Program-made: the position numbers and the translations under genes
Assembly (NCBI RefSeq): GCF_000419765.1
Contig: NZ_ATTQ01000023.1
Coordinates: 37,753 to 76,944, forward strand
Source of the DNA: Rhizobium mongolense USDA 1844
GTDB taxonomy: Bacteria > Pseudomonadota > Alphaproteobacteria > Rhizobiales > Rhizobiaceae
Length of the DNA: 39,192 nt
Direction: 5' to 3'
Part shown: in pieces, positions 15,727 through 24,521 of the stretch
Numbering within the stretch: the stretch's first letter is position 1
Layout of the letters: each line of letters begins with the position of its first letter
Notes under the pieces: model-generated
What the model was told of the DNA's origin: nothing
Seen by the model: the letters and a program-made list of their open reading frames with translations, nothing else
Database searches by the model: none

Positions 15727-16032
15727 ATGCCGAAACCGAACTTCCGCTTTACCCATTATGATCTTCACGAGCAGCGCGCCGGAACCGTTATCGAGGTGAC
15801 GCTGAATGCTGTGAACAATGTGCGGCTGATGACGGCGCCGAACTATCAGCGCTTCACCGAGGTTCTCGATTTCAAGTATATCGGCGGAGTTGCCAAGAAA
15901 TCGCCCATCAGGGTCGTCCTTCCCGAAAGCGGCCACTGGCATCTGATCGTGGACATGGAAGGCCATCACGGGCTTGCCGAATCCGCAGTGAAGGTGATCG
16001 CTGCGCCGGCGGGCCAGAAGCACGCGTCATAA
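15727..16032 (+). CDS. DUF1883 domain protein
   Basis: A 101-residue protein that is nearly all one DUF1883 domain. Characteristic stretches are FTHYDLHEQRAGTVIEVTLN, NVRLMTAPNYQRF, and SGHWHLIVDMEGHHGLAESA. It looks cytoplasmic, with no signal or membrane segment. DUF1883 proteins are small beta-rich proteins of unknown function, found alone or fused to TIR-like domains in other bacteria; here it is stand-alone. It is convergent with rarA, only 16 bases apart. Confidence 0.8.
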   Translation: MPKPNFRFTHYDLHEQRAGTVIEVTLNAVNNVRLMTAPNYQRFTEVLDFKYIGGVAKKSPIRVVLPESGHWHLIVDMEGHHGLAESAVKVIAAPAGQKHAS

Positions 16033-16048
16033 AATCACCGGATGGCAA

Positions 16049-17365
16049 CTAGCGCGGATTGCGCTCTTTTCTGAGCTTCGCCCAATATTCCAGCCTCTTG
16101 CGGATATCGCGCTCAAAACCGCGCTCCGGCGGATCGTAGAAGGTCTGGCGGCCCATCTTCTCCGGAAAATAGTCCTGGCCCGAAAAGGCGTCGGGCTCGT
16201 CGTGGTCGTAGCGATAGCCCTCGCCATAACCTTCGCCCTTCATCAGCTTGGTCGGCGCGTTCAGGATATGCTTCGGCGGCAGCAGCGAGCCGTTCTCTTT
16301 TGCCGCCTGCGTGGCGGCCTTGAACGCCGTGTAGACGGCATTGGATTTCGGGGCGGTCGCCAGATAGACGCAGGCCTGCGCGAACGCCAATTCACCTTCC
16401 GGTGACCCAAGGTAATCATAGGCGTCCTTGGCGGCATTGCAGATGACCAGCGCCTGCGGATCGGCAAGGCCGATATCCTCCACTGCCATGCGCACCAGCC
16501 GCCGACCGAGATAGAGCGGGTCCTCGCCGGCATCGAACATGCGGGCGAGATAGTAGAGCGCTGCATCCGGATCGGAGCCGCGCACGGACTTATGCAGCGC
16601 GGAGATGAGGTTGTAGTGGCCGTCCTGCGCCTTGTCATAGACCGGGGCACGGCGCTGCACGATGCGCGTTAGCGCTTCGGTATCGAACGTCTCGCCGTCG
16701 CGGGCGGCGCGCCAGACCTCCTCGGCAAGCGTCAGTACGGCACGGCCGTCGCCGTCTGCCATGCGCAAGAGGCTGGCGCGTGCATCCGCCGTCAGCGGCA
16801 ACGCCTTGCCTTCGGCCGTCTCGGCGCGCTTCAGCAGTTCTTCCAGGCTTTCTTCATCATGCGATTTGAAGGTTAGCACGCGGGCGCGAGACAAGAGAGC
16901 GGCGTTGAGCTCGAAGGACGGATTCTCTGTGGTGGCACCGACGAGGATGATGGTGCCGTCTTCCATGACCGGCAGGAAACTATCCTGCTGGGCACGGTTG
17001 AAGCGGTGGATTTCGTCGACGAAAAGCAGCGTCTGGCGGCCGCCCATGCGGCGCAGGCGCGCGGCGTCGAAAACCTTCTTGAGGTCGGCGACGCCGGAGA
17101 AGATCGCCGAGATCTGTTCGAAGGCAAGGTCCGCTTCACCGGACAGCAACCGGGCAACGGTCGTCTTGCCGGTGCCGGGCGGGCCCCAGAAGATCATGGA
17201 GCCGAGCGAACCGCTTGCGATCATCCGGCGCAACACGCCGTCTTCGCCCGTCAGATGTTCCTGGCCGGTGACTTCGGCAATCGTCTGAGGCCGGAGCCGA
17301 TCTGCGAGAGGCCGCCTGTTGGCGACCTCCTCTGGAACACGCGGTGCGAAGAGATCGTCGCTCAT
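16049..17365 (-). CDS. rarA: Replication-associated recombination protein A (RarA/MgsA), AAA+ ATPase
   Basis: A 438-residue clamp-loader-like AAA+ ATPase related to Mgs1/WRNIP1 that acts at stalled replication forks. It has Walker A GPPGTGKTT (residues 61-69), Walker B LLFVDEIH (113-120) followed by RFNRAQQD, the sensor-1 segment GATTENPSFELN, and a C-terminal tetramerisation region with KYGEGYRYDHDEPD-like sequence (here MKGEGYGEGYRYDHDEPDAF). The length is normal. Its ATG overlaps the stop of the degP-like gene by four bases (ATGA), so the two are translationally coupled. Confidence 0.94.
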   Translation of the reverse strand: MSDDLFAPRVPEEVANRRPLADRLRPQTIAEVTGQEHLTGEDGVLRRMIASGSLGSMIFWGPPGTGKTTVARLLSGEADLAFEQISAIFSGVADLKKVFDAARLRRMGGRQTLLFVDEIHRFNRAQQDSFLPVMEDGTIILVGATTENPSFELNAALLSRARVLTFKSHDEESLEELLKRAETAEGKALPLTADARASLLRMADGDGRAVLTLAEEVWRAARDGETFDTEALTRIVQRRAPVYDKAQDGHYNLISALHKSVRGSDPDAALYYLARMFDAGEDPLYLGRRLVRMAVEDIGLADPQALVICNAAKDAYDYLGSPEGELAFAQACVYLATAPKSNAVYTAFKAATQAAKENGSLLPPKHILNAPTKLMKGEGYGEGYRYDHDEPDAFSGQDYFPEKMGRQTFYDPPERGFERDIRKRLEYWAKLRKERNPR

Positions 17366-18765
17366 CGGAAGAACTGCCTTATCCGCTGGCCGTCGCGCTC
17401 GATCTCAACGCGCCAGAAACCCGGGTCCGCGTCGGCCATCTGTTCCAACTCCTCCGTTGTCTGTACCGGTGCGCCATTGATCGAAACGATGATGTCCTTC
17501 GGCTCGAAGCCGAGACGCGCTGCAGGCGAGCCATCCTTCACATCGGCAACGACGACACCGGTCGATTCCGTCGGCATGCGCAGCTCGTCGGCAACGCGCG
17601 GCGACAGGTTCTCGACGACAGTACCGGTGAAGGGCGTGCGCCCGCCAATCGTGCGCTGGTCGCGCGGCGAGGTTTCCGGCGCCCGGTCGAGCTTCAGCGC
17701 CACCTGCTGCTCGCCGCCATTCTCGGCGACGGTCAGGTTGACGGAGCTGCCGAGGCCCGCCGTCGTCAGGCGATAGAGAAGCGCGTCGGGATGCTCGACC
17801 GGAACGCCGTTCACCGCCGTGACGATCTCGCCGGCTCTCAGTCCCGCCTTGGATGCAGGACCGTCATCCGTCACTTTGACGATCAGCGCGCCGCGTGCCT
17901 TGTCGAGACCGAGCGCCTCTGCAACCTCGGAGGTCACCGCGTCGAAGGTGGCGCCGACATAGGGGCGTTCGAACGACTTCACGCCAGCATCTGCCGAAGC
18001 CAGGAACACCTTCACCAGGTTGGCGGGGATTGCGAAGCCGATACCGTTCGAGCCGCCGCCGCGCGAGAAGATCGCCGTATTGATGCCGATCAGTTCACCC
18101 TTCATGTTCATCAGCGCACCGCCCGAATTGCCGGGATTGATCGACGCGTCGGTCTGGATGAAGAAGCCGAACTCGTTCTTGACAACCTGGTTGCGCGCAA
18201 GCGCCGAAACGATGCCGCTCGTCACCGTCTGGCCGACGCCGAAGGGATTGCCGATCGCAAGCACGAGATCGCCGACCTCGACGGCATCCGAATTGCCGAT
18301 CGCCAGCGTCGGGAAGCTCGCCTTGGTGTCGATCTTCAGCACCGCGAGATCGAGCCGGTCGTCACGCAGCACGACTTTGCAGGGGAACTCGCGGCCGTCC
18401 GACAGCGCCACCTTGATGTCGTCCGCACCCTCGATGACGTGGTTATTCGTCACCACTGTGCCGTTTGCTTCAACGATGACGCCGGAGCCGAGCGAGGATT
18501 GCTTCTCGGTGCGATTCGGCATCTGCTGGCCAAAGAACTGCTCGAAGAAAGGGTCGCCTGCGAAGGGAGATTGGCGCTGGATGATCTTCTCTGCGTAGAC
18601 ATTCACCACGGCGCCTGACGTCTGCTTGACGAGCGGCGCGAAGGAAAGCTGCAGTTCCGCCTGGCTTTGCGGCACCATCTTCGCGTCCTGCGCATCTGCG
18701 CCGAACGGCAAAGCGACGACCAGCGCAAAGAGCGAAATGGAAGCGCGTTTCAACAGGCCTTGCAT
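17362..18765 (-). CDS. Periplasmic serine endoprotease, DegP/HtrA (Do) family
   Basis: A 467-residue trypsin-like protease with a signal peptide (residues 1-25, ending GADA). The catalytic triad is H109 in TNNHVI, D139 in RLDLAVL and S214 in INPGNSGGAL. Two PDZ domains follow, about 255-350 (RPYVGATFDAV... and AGEIVTAVNGVPV) and 375-465 (AARLGFEPKDIIVSINGAPV). This layout is that of DegP/DegQ quality-control proteases that degrade misfolded envelope proteins. The gene leads a two-gene operon with rarA. Rhizobia carry several degP paralogues, so no specific symbol is given. Confidence 0.92.
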   Translation of the reverse strand: MQGLLKRASISLFALVVALPFGADAQDAKMVPQSQAELQLSFAPLVKQTSGAVVNVYAEKIIQRQSPFAGDPFFEQFFGQQMPNRTEKQSSLGSGVIVEANGTVVTNNHVIEGADDIKVALSDGREFPCKVVLRDDRLDLAVLKIDTKASFPTLAIGNSDAVEVGDLVLAIGNPFGVGQTVTSGIVSALARNQVVKNEFGFFIQTDASINPGNSGGALMNMKGELIGINTAIFSRGGGSNGIGFAIPANLVKVFLASADAGVKSFERPYVGATFDAVTSEVAEALGLDKARGALIVKVTDDGPASKAGLRAGEIVTAVNGVPVEHPDALLYRLTTAGLGSSVNLTVAENGGEQQVALKLDRAPETSPRDQRTIGGRTPFTGTVVENLSPRVADELRMPTESTGVVVADVKDGSPAARLGFEPKDIIVSINGAPVQTTEELEQMADADPGFWRVEIERDGQRIRQFFR

Positions 18766-18882
18766 TGGAATCCCTTCTGAATTCGTATTGAGAATGTGTT
18801 GTAGCGCTGGACGTTAGAAAGGAAAGAGGGCGGAAGCATGAAGGAATAAGGCAGGTTTGAAAGCACGTGAGGAACTTCCAGC

Positions 18883-19257
18883 ATGGAACTGATATCAAAA
18901 GCGAAAACATGGGCGAAGTCACTGAGGCGTGACATTGCCGCATTGTGGCTTGCCGCCCGCGACCCACGCGTTCCGTGGCTTGCAAAAGCGACCGCTGCAG
19001 CAGTGGCGGCCTATGCGCTTTCGCCTATCGATCTGATCCCGGATTTCGTGCCCGTCCTCGGCTATCTCGACGACCTCGTCATCGTTCCGCTCGGCATTTT
19101 GCTGGCCGTCAAGCTCGTCCCGCCGGAGATCATGGCCGAACTCCGGAAGGAGGCCGAATTGCGCGCCGACCGTCCGGCCAGTAGCAGAGCGGGGCTCCTT
19201 TTCGTCCTTGCCGTCTGGACTTGCTGCTTCATCTTTCTGGTACTGGCGTTCCTTTGA
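18883..19257 (+). CDS. DUF1232 (YkvA-like) membrane protein
   Basis: A 124-residue protein with the DUF1232 core ALSPIDLIPDFVPVLGYLDD (about residues 45-64), flanked by hydrophobic segments and followed by LVIVPLGILLAVKLVP. A further C-terminal helix (about 104-123) suggests an inner-membrane location. The family's function is unknown. It is divergent from the degP-like gene with 117 bases between. Confidence 0.85.
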   Translation: MELISKAKTWAKSLRRDIAALWLAARDPRVPWLAKATAAAVAAYALSPIDLIPDFVPVLGYLDDLVIVPLGILLAVKLVPPEIMAELRKEAELRADRPASSRAGLLFVLAVWTCCFIFLVLAFL

Positions 19258-19288
19258 GGCGCTACCTCCCTGAATCAGGAAGATTTGC

Positions 19289-19639
19289 ATGACACGTTCC
19301 CTTACCCTTGCCATACTTGCCTTGTCCGCAGCATGTTTGATCTGTGGCGCCGCCCGGGCCGCAAGCTTCGACTGCGATGCAAAGGAGCTGAAGCCGGACG
19401 AAAAGGTGATCTGCGACAACCGCGCACTCAATGATGCCGACGTGAAGATGACGACGACGTTCGATCTTCTTTCTGGCCTGCTCGCCATGGGCTCGCGCGG
19501 CACGCTGCAGGACGAGCAAACGGCCTGGCTGAAGAAGCGGCAGGAATGCGGGGCTGATGCCGCCTGCATCAAGGCCGCCTATGACGAGCGGATGAAACAG
19601 CTCGGCGAGACCTACAAGAACATCAACCGGCCGCTATAG
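19289..19639 (+). CDS. LprI-like/DUF1311 secreted protein
   Basis: A 116-residue exported protein with a clear signal peptide (about residues 1-24, ending ARA). The mature part, starting ASFDCDAKELKPDEKVICDN, contains four Cys residues that likely form two disulfides, plus the LQDEQTAWLKKRQECGADAACIKAAYDERM segment found in the DUF1311/LprI N-terminal family. Some members inhibit lysozyme, but that activity cannot be assumed here. It lies 31 bases after the DUF1232 gene on the same strand and may be cotranscribed. Confidence 0.8.
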   Translation: MTRSLTLAILALSAACLICGAARAASFDCDAKELKPDEKVICDNRALNDADVKMTTTFDLLSGLLAMGSRGTLQDEQTAWLKKRQECGADAACIKAAYDERMKQLGETYKNINRPL

Positions 19640-19696
19640 CCGCGCCTGTTCAGCCCCTCTGCAAAGGACGACTTCCGCATTACTCTGAACAGACAG

Positions 19697-19729
19697 ACAA
19701 AACGGCGCCCGCATTCCGCAAGGCGCCGT
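19697..19729 (-). terminator. Rho-independent terminator of ilvD
   Basis: On the minus strand ACGGCGCC pairs with GGCGCCGT across a 12-nt loop, followed by TTTGTCTGTCTG. It lies 25 bases past the ilvD stop codon. The same repeat could serve the convergent LprI-like gene, though without a T tract on that side. Confidence 0.75.
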
Positions 19730-19753
19730 CTCCTGATTAAGTCTTCCAGTTCC

Positions 19754-21592
19754 TCAGCGGCCGCCGAGATCGCGCACCGCGCCGCGGTCCGCACTCGTCG
19801 CGAAAGCCGCATAGGCCTTCAGCGCCGTCGTGACATTGCGCTTGCGGTGTTCGGCCGGATGCCAGCCCTTCTCTTCCTGCTCCGAACGGCGGGTCGCAAG
19901 TTCGGCGTCGCTGATGCGCAGGCTGATCGTGCGGTTCGGGATGTCGATATCGATCATGTCACCCGGGCGCACCAAGCCGATCGTGCCACCGTTCGCCGCT
20001 TCCGGCGAAACGTGCCCGATCGAGAGGCCGGAGGTGCCGCCGGAGAAGCGGCCGTCGGTGATCAGCGCGCATGCCTTGCCGAGGCCCTTCGACTTCAAAT
20101 AGCTCGTCGGATAGAGCATTTCCTGCATGCCGGGGCCGCCCTTCGGGCCTTCGTAGCGGATGACGACGACGTCGCCCGCGACGACCTCGTTGCCGAGGAT
20201 GGCTTTCACCGCAGCATCCTGGCTTTCGTAGACCTTGGCCGGGCCGGAGAATTTGAGGATCGATTCATCGACGCCCGCCGTCTTCACGATGCAGCCGTCG
20301 AGCGCAAGATTACCCTTGAGGACAGCCAGGCCGCCATCCTTCGAGAACGGATGCTCGACCGAGCGGATGACGCCCTTTTCCCGGTCGGTATCCAGCTCTT
20401 CCCAGCGGGCGCTCTGGCTGAAGGCGACCTGGGTCGGGATGCCGCCGGGGGCCGCGAGGTAGAAGTCGCGAACCGTCTCGCTGCTGGTACGGGTGATATC
20501 CCAGCGGTCGATAGCGTCACCCAGCGTCTCGGCATGAACGGTCGGGCAGTCGCGGTTGAGCAGACCGCCCTTGTCCAGCTCGCCGAGGATCGACATGATG
20601 CCGCCGGCGCGGTGGACGTCTTCCATGTGCACGTCGGCCTTGGCCGGCGCGACCTTGGAAAGGCACGGCACGCGGCGCGACAGCGCGTCGATGTCGGCCA
20701 GCGTGAAATCGACTTCGCCTTCATGGGCGGCAGCCAGGATGTGCAGAACGGTATTGGTCGAGCCGCCCATGGCGATATCGAGCGCCATGGCGTTTTCAAA
20801 GGCCCGCTTCGAAGCGATCGTGCGCGGCAGCGCCTTGACGTCGTCCTGCTCGTAGTAGCGGCGGGCGAGATCGACGATCAGGTGCCCGGCCTCGACGAAG
20901 AGGCGCTTGCGGTCGGCATGGGTTGCAAGCGTCGAGCCGTTGCCGGGCAGCGACAGGCCGAGCGCTTCTGTCAGGCAGTTCATGGAATTGGCCGTGAACA
21001 TGCCGGAGCACGAGCCGCAGGTCGGACAGGCCGAGCGCTCGATCGTCTGAACATCTTCGTCGCTGATCTTGTCGTCAGCGGCGGCAACCATGGCATCGAC
21101 CAGATCGAGCGCATGCGTCTTGCCCTGCAGCACGACTTTGCCGGCTTCCATCGGGCCGCCGGAAACGAAGACCGACGGGATGTTGAGGCGCAGCGATGCC
21201 ATCAGCATGCCGGGGGTGATCTTGTCGCAGTTCGAGATGCAGACCATGGCGTCGGCGCAATGGGCGTTGACCATGTATTCGACGCTGTCGGCGATCAGTT
21301 CGCGCGACGGCAGCGAATAGAGCATGCCGTCATGGCCCATGGCGATGCCATCGTCGACGGCGATCGTGTTGAATTCCTTGGCAACGCCACCGGCTGCTTC
21401 GATCTCCCGGGCGACAAGCTGGCCGAGGTCCTTCAGATGTACGTGGCCCGGCACGAACTGGGTGAAGGAATTCACCACCGCGATGATCGGCTTGCCGAAA
21501 TCCGAGTCCTTCATGCCTGTCGCGCGCCAAAGGCCGCGCGCGCCCGCCATGTTGCGGCCGTGAGTCGTGGTTCTGGAACGGTAAGCTGGCAT
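19754..21592 (-). CDS. ilvD: Dihydroxy-acid dehydratase
   Basis: A 612-residue IlvD/Edd-family dehydratase catalysing the third common step of valine, leucine and isoleucine synthesis (dihydroxy acid to keto acid) in the cytoplasm. Cys122 in ISNCDKITPGM and Cys195 in CPTCGSCSGMFTANSMN are the expected iron-sulfur cluster ligands, and GRFSGGTSGLSIGHVSPEAA near the C-terminus is the second family signature. The length is normal for the long [4Fe-4S]-type enzyme. The ATG at 21592 gives the canonical MPAYRSRTTTHGRNMAGARG start. The gene is monocistronic. Confidence 0.97.
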   Translation of the reverse strand: MPAYRSRTTTHGRNMAGARGLWRATGMKDSDFGKPIIAVVNSFTQFVPGHVHLKDLGQLVAREIEAAGGVAKEFNTIAVDDGIAMGHDGMLYSLPSRELIADSVEYMVNAHCADAMVCISNCDKITPGMLMASLRLNIPSVFVSGGPMEAGKVVLQGKTHALDLVDAMVAAADDKISDEDVQTIERSACPTCGSCSGMFTANSMNCLTEALGLSLPGNGSTLATHADRKRLFVEAGHLIVDLARRYYEQDDVKALPRTIASKRAFENAMALDIAMGGSTNTVLHILAAAHEGEVDFTLADIDALSRRVPCLSKVAPAKADVHMEDVHRAGGIMSILGELDKGGLLNRDCPTVHAETLGDAIDRWDITRTSSETVRDFYLAAPGGIPTQVAFSQSARWEELDTDREKGVIRSVEHPFSKDGGLAVLKGNLALDGCIVKTAGVDESILKFSGPAKVYESQDAAVKAILGNEVVAGDVVVIRYEGPKGGPGMQEMLYPTSYLKSKGLGKACALITDGRFSGGTSGLSIGHVSPEAANGGTIGLVRPGDMIDIDIPNRTISLRISDAELATRRSEQEEKGWHPAEHRKRNVTTALKAYAAFATSADRGAVRDLGGR

Positions 21593-21921
21593 CGATTTCT
21601 TCCTTGATCTGCGGAAATTGCGCGGACGATGCGGGACGGCAAGAAAACTTGCAGGCCGGGCAGCCGCTGCATTTTGGAATTGTCCTAATCCAATCAGCCG
21701 GGACTGTCACTACCGGCAAGGGCAAATCCGGTACGCCGCCCATTTGCGCCCATCGGACATATACGGTGGATCGCAGCCTTTTGTTACAGGCTATCCCATC
21801 ACACCCGAACACAAAAAATTGGCTTCCCGAAAGCAATCTTCAAGGCCTACACAGTGATCCAAAGACGCTGCTGATGCGTTTATTGACATATCGGGCCGTT
21901 CCCGCCCAGGAGGATTTCGAA
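21593..21921. other. Divergent promoter region between ilvD and msrP
   Basis: About 330 bases separate two divergently transcribed genes and must hold both promoters. An open frame runs through it into msrP, but its translation upstream of 21922 has no similarity to the family and no ribosome-binding site. I could not point to a convincing -35/-10 pair. Confidence 0.4.
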
Positions 21922-22869
21922 ATGCCGGCTTATCATCCGCTAAAGATCCCGTCTTCGGAGGTCACGCCGCGCCAGGTCTATCTCCGCCGCCGCGAGTTCC
22001 TTGGGGCTGCAACGCTCGGCGCCATGGCGCTCTACGGGGCCGGTAAGGCGAGCGCTGCGGCCCTTTCCGTCATTGAGAGCAAATACAAGGTCGGTGAAAA
22101 AACGACGCCGCTGAAGGATGTGACGACCTATAACAACTTCTACGAATTTGGCCTCGACAAGGGAGACCCCGCGGCCCTTTCCGGCGACTTCAAGCCCCTG
22201 CCCTGGACCGTCAAGGTCGACGGCATGGTCGGCAAACCGGGCACCTTCGATATCGAGGCCCTGATCAAGGAATTTCCCATCGAGGAGCGCGTCTACCGTA
22301 TGCGCTGTGTCGAGGCCTGGTCGATGGTGATCCCATGGGACGGCTTCCCGCTTGCAGCCCTGCTCGACAAGGTGGAACCGCTGGGCAGCGCCAAATACGT
22401 CGCCTTTGAAACCGTCGTCCGGCCGGACGAGATGCCGGGCCAGAAAGGCATCTTCCAGTCACTCGAATGGCCTTATGTCGAGGGCCTGCGCCTCGACGAG
22501 GCCCGTCACCCGCTGACGCTGCTTGCTGTCGGTCTCTATGGCGAAACGCTGCCGAACCAGAATGGTGCGCCCATCCGCCTCGTCGTGCCGTGGAAATACG
22601 GCTTCAAGGGCATCAAGTCGATCGTGAAGATCACGCTCACCGACCAGCAGCCGAAGAACACCTGGCAGGTCACCAACTCGCAGGAATATGGTTTCTATGC
22701 CAACGTCAATCCGGCGGTCGATCATCCTCGCTGGAGCCAGGCGAGCGAACGGCGCATCGGCGAAAGCGGCTTCTTCGGCGCCAGCCGCCATCCGACGTTG
22801 CCTTTCAACGGTTACGCCGATGAGGTCGCAAGCCTCTATTCCGGAATGGACCTGAAGGCGAATTTCTGA
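21922..22869 (+). CDS. msrP: Periplasmic methionine sulfoxide reductase catalytic subunit (molybdopterin)
   Basis: A 315-residue sulfite-oxidase-fold molybdoenzyme that repairs methionine sulfoxide in periplasmic proteins. A twin-arginine signal (LRRREFLGAA, residues 21-30) directs folded export. The molybdenum-ligating Cys is C129 in YRMRCVEAWSMVIPWDGFPL. Further signatures are LYGETLPNQNGAPIRLVVPWKYGFKGIKSIVKI and the closing NPAVDHPRWSQASERRI. The ATG at 21922 follows CCAGGAGG and was chosen over a much longer upstream frame. Its stop overlaps the start of msrQ (TGATG). Confidence 0.95.
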   Translation: MPAYHPLKIPSSEVTPRQVYLRRREFLGAATLGAMALYGAGKASAAALSVIESKYKVGEKTTPLKDVTTYNNFYEFGLDKGDPAALSGDFKPLPWTVKVDGMVGKPGTFDIEALIKEFPIEERVYRMRCVEAWSMVIPWDGFPLAALLDKVEPLGSAKYVAFETVVRPDEMPGQKGIFQSLEWPYVEGLRLDEARHPLTLLAVGLYGETLPNQNGAPIRLVVPWKYGFKGIKSIVKITLTDQQPKNTWQVTNSQEYGFYANVNPAVDHPRWSQASERRIGESGFFGASRHPTLPFNGYADEVASLYSGMDLKANF

Positions 22870-23525
22870 TGACGGATTTCTCGCTTACGCTTCCGAAACG
22901 CTGGCAGCCGGCATCCGTCTGGCTGCTCTACGTGGCGGGGCTCGTGCCCGCCGCCTGGTACTTCTACCTCGGCGCCACCGACGGGCTCGGCGCCGATCCG
23001 GTGAAGACCTTCGAACTGTTCCTCGGCATCTGGGCGATCCGCTTCCTGATCCTGACGCTCGCCATCAGCCCTGCCCGCGATCTCTTCGGCTGGAACTACC
23101 TGCGCTACCGCCGTTCCCTCGGCGTGCTCTGTTTCTACTATGTCGCAATGCATTTCACCGTCTACATGGTGCTCGACCAGGCATTGATCATTCAAGCTGT
23201 CATCGACGATGTCGTGAAACGGCCCTTCATCATGTTCGGCATGGCGGGCCTGACGCTGCTCATTCCGCTTGCGCTGACATCCAACAATTGCTCGATCCGC
23301 CGCCTCGGTGCGAACTGGGTCCGCCTTCACCGCCTCGTCTACATCGTCGCAGCCTGCGGCGCGCTGCACTTCGCCCTCTCGACCAAGGTCTTAGGCCTCG
23401 AGCAATACATCTATGTCGGCCTGCTGATCCTGCTGATCCTCTACCGCTCCTGGCGGCCGATCGCCCGCAGCAGGAAGCGCGGGCAAGCACGGCAAGACAG
23501 CCGGGCGGCGGCGACCGCGGCTTGA
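22869..23525 (+). CDS. msrQ: Heme-binding membrane subunit of the MsrPQ system
   Basis: A 218-residue inner-membrane protein with about five to six hydrophobic helices, of the ferric reductase-like transmembrane family. It passes electrons from the respiratory quinone pool or flavin to MsrP. Likely heme-ligand histidines sit in FYYVAMHFTVYM, RLHRLVYI and ALHFALS. Start and msrP stop share a base (TGATG), so the pair is translationally coupled. The C-terminus is a basic Arg-rich tail (about 198-213). Confidence 0.93.
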   Translation: MTDFSLTLPKRWQPASVWLLYVAGLVPAAWYFYLGATDGLGADPVKTFELFLGIWAIRFLILTLAISPARDLFGWNYLRYRRSLGVLCFYYVAMHFTVYMVLDQALIIQAVIDDVVKRPFIMFGMAGLTLLIPLALTSNNCSIRRLGANWVRLHRLVYIVAACGALHFALSTKVLGLEQYIYVGLLILLILYRSWRPIARSRKRGQARQDSRAAATAA

Positions 23526-23535
23526 GCCTGCAGTG

Positions 23536-23916
23536 TCAGGCTATAACGGTCCCTTGGTGAAACAGCATTTGCCATCCAATTTCGGAGTGCTTCCAAATTG
23601 AGCTGCGCAAAACATGTCGCTCAGATCCATCCTCTCTTGCGCGACGAGTGCGATAGGTCAGCAAAACTGCGTCCGAAGATATGGTGGTGAGTGAATAATC
23701 GTAGGCCAGCAATTCGCCAGGATCTGCATTGTCGTTTTCCTGTACGAGAAGGTCGATGATCTCGTTACGGCGATATATCGCCCCGGAACTGCCGAACTCT
23801 ACGAAATCCTCCGAAAGTAGCTCTTCTACTGCCGTTCTTGAACGGCGTATCTCGTGGCGGTGAAGGGCCTCTTCGAGAAGTCGGATCTCACTCAGCAGTT
23901 CACCTAAATTTCCCAT
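23536..23916 (-). CDS. NTF2-like/DUF4440 family small protein
   Basis: A 126-residue protein starting at the ATG at 23916 (GGTGGA upstream; an in-frame GTG at 23928 is less likely). The pattern LLSEDFVEFGSSGAIYRRNEIIDLL, then a beta-rich half (YDYSLTTISSDAVLLTYRT) and a final SSIWKHSEIGWQMLFHQGT, is typical of DUF4440/SnoaL-like proteins with a cone-shaped NTF2 fold. Members bind small ligands or act as minor enzymes; the role here is unknown. It is convergent with msrQ, 10 bases apart. Confidence 0.8.
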   Translation of the reverse strand: MGNLGELLSEIRLLEEALHRHEIRRSRTAVEELLSEDFVEFGSSGAIYRRNEIIDLLVQENDNADPGELLAYDYSLTTISSDAVLLTYRTRRAREDGSERHVLRSSIWKHSEIGWQMLFHQGTVIA

Positions 23917-23999
23917 GACATCCACCACGCGTTGAAATCGCCAGGATCGTCAGTTTCGCATAGCGCAATCAGCGTTCAACACGTCCAATAGCGATCAAC

Positions 24000-24026
24000 A
24001 AAAAAAGCCGGGCTTCTCAGCCCGGC
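24000..24026 (-). terminator. Strong terminator ending the ribosomal protein cluster
   Basis: On the minus strand GCCGGGCT-GAGA-AGCCCGGC is a perfect 8-bp stem with a 4-nt loop followed directly by seven T residues. It lies 27 bases after the rplQ stop and marks the end of the long cluster. Confidence 0.95.
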
Positions 24027-24053
24027 TGTTTGCTTCCGGTGAACCGGACAGTA

Positions 24054-24476
24054 TCAGGCGGCGACGGCCTGCTCTTCGGCGGCGGTGCGGGCCTTGTCGG
24101 CTGCGCCTTTGGCGAAGGTGTCGCGGTCAACGAATTCGATGACGGCGAGAGCGGCGTTGTCGCCCTGGCGGAAACCGGCCTTCATGATACGCAGGTAGCC
24201 GCCATTGCGGGTTGCATAGCGCGAAGCGATCGTGTCGAAGAGCTTCGAAACGACTGCGGCGTCCTTGATCTGCGAGATCGCCTGACGGCGAGCGTGCAGG
24301 TCGCCGCGCTTGCCGAGGGTAACGAGCTTTTCAACGATCGGTCGGATTTCCTTTGCCTTCGGCAGGGTCGTCACGATCTGCTCATGCGTGATGAGCGAAG
24401 CCGCCATGTTGGCGAACATCGCCTTGCGGTGGCTTGCGGTTCTATTCAGCTTGCGGCCGGCTTTACCGTGGCGCAT
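24054..24476 (-). CDS. rplQ: 50S ribosomal protein L17
   Basis: A 140-residue protein opening with MRHGKAGRKLNRTASHRKAM, the L17 signature. ITHEQIVTTLPKAKEIRP and GGYLRIMKAGFRQGD match the conserved core near the peptide exit region of the large subunit. A C-terminal alanine-rich tail extends beyond the E. coli length, as in other alphaproteobacteria. Last gene of the cluster, 45 bases after rpoA. Confidence 0.97.
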   Translation of the reverse strand: MRHGKAGRKLNRTASHRKAMFANMAASLITHEQIVTTLPKAKEIRPIVEKLVTLGKRGDLHARRQAISQIKDAAVVSKLFDTIASRYATRNGGYLRIMKAGFRQGDNAALAVIEFVDRDTFAKGAADKARTAAEEQAVAA

Positions 24477-24521
24477 TGCTATTCTCCTTCACATGCAGGC
24501 ATCTCGCCCGCCGTTTGATGG

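Noticed and set aside
19847..21607. A 586-codon open frame on the plus strand opposite ilvD
   Set aside because: It is antisense to the highly conserved ilvD. The long frame is a codon-bias artefact and the translation is Arg/Asp/Ala-rich without motifs.
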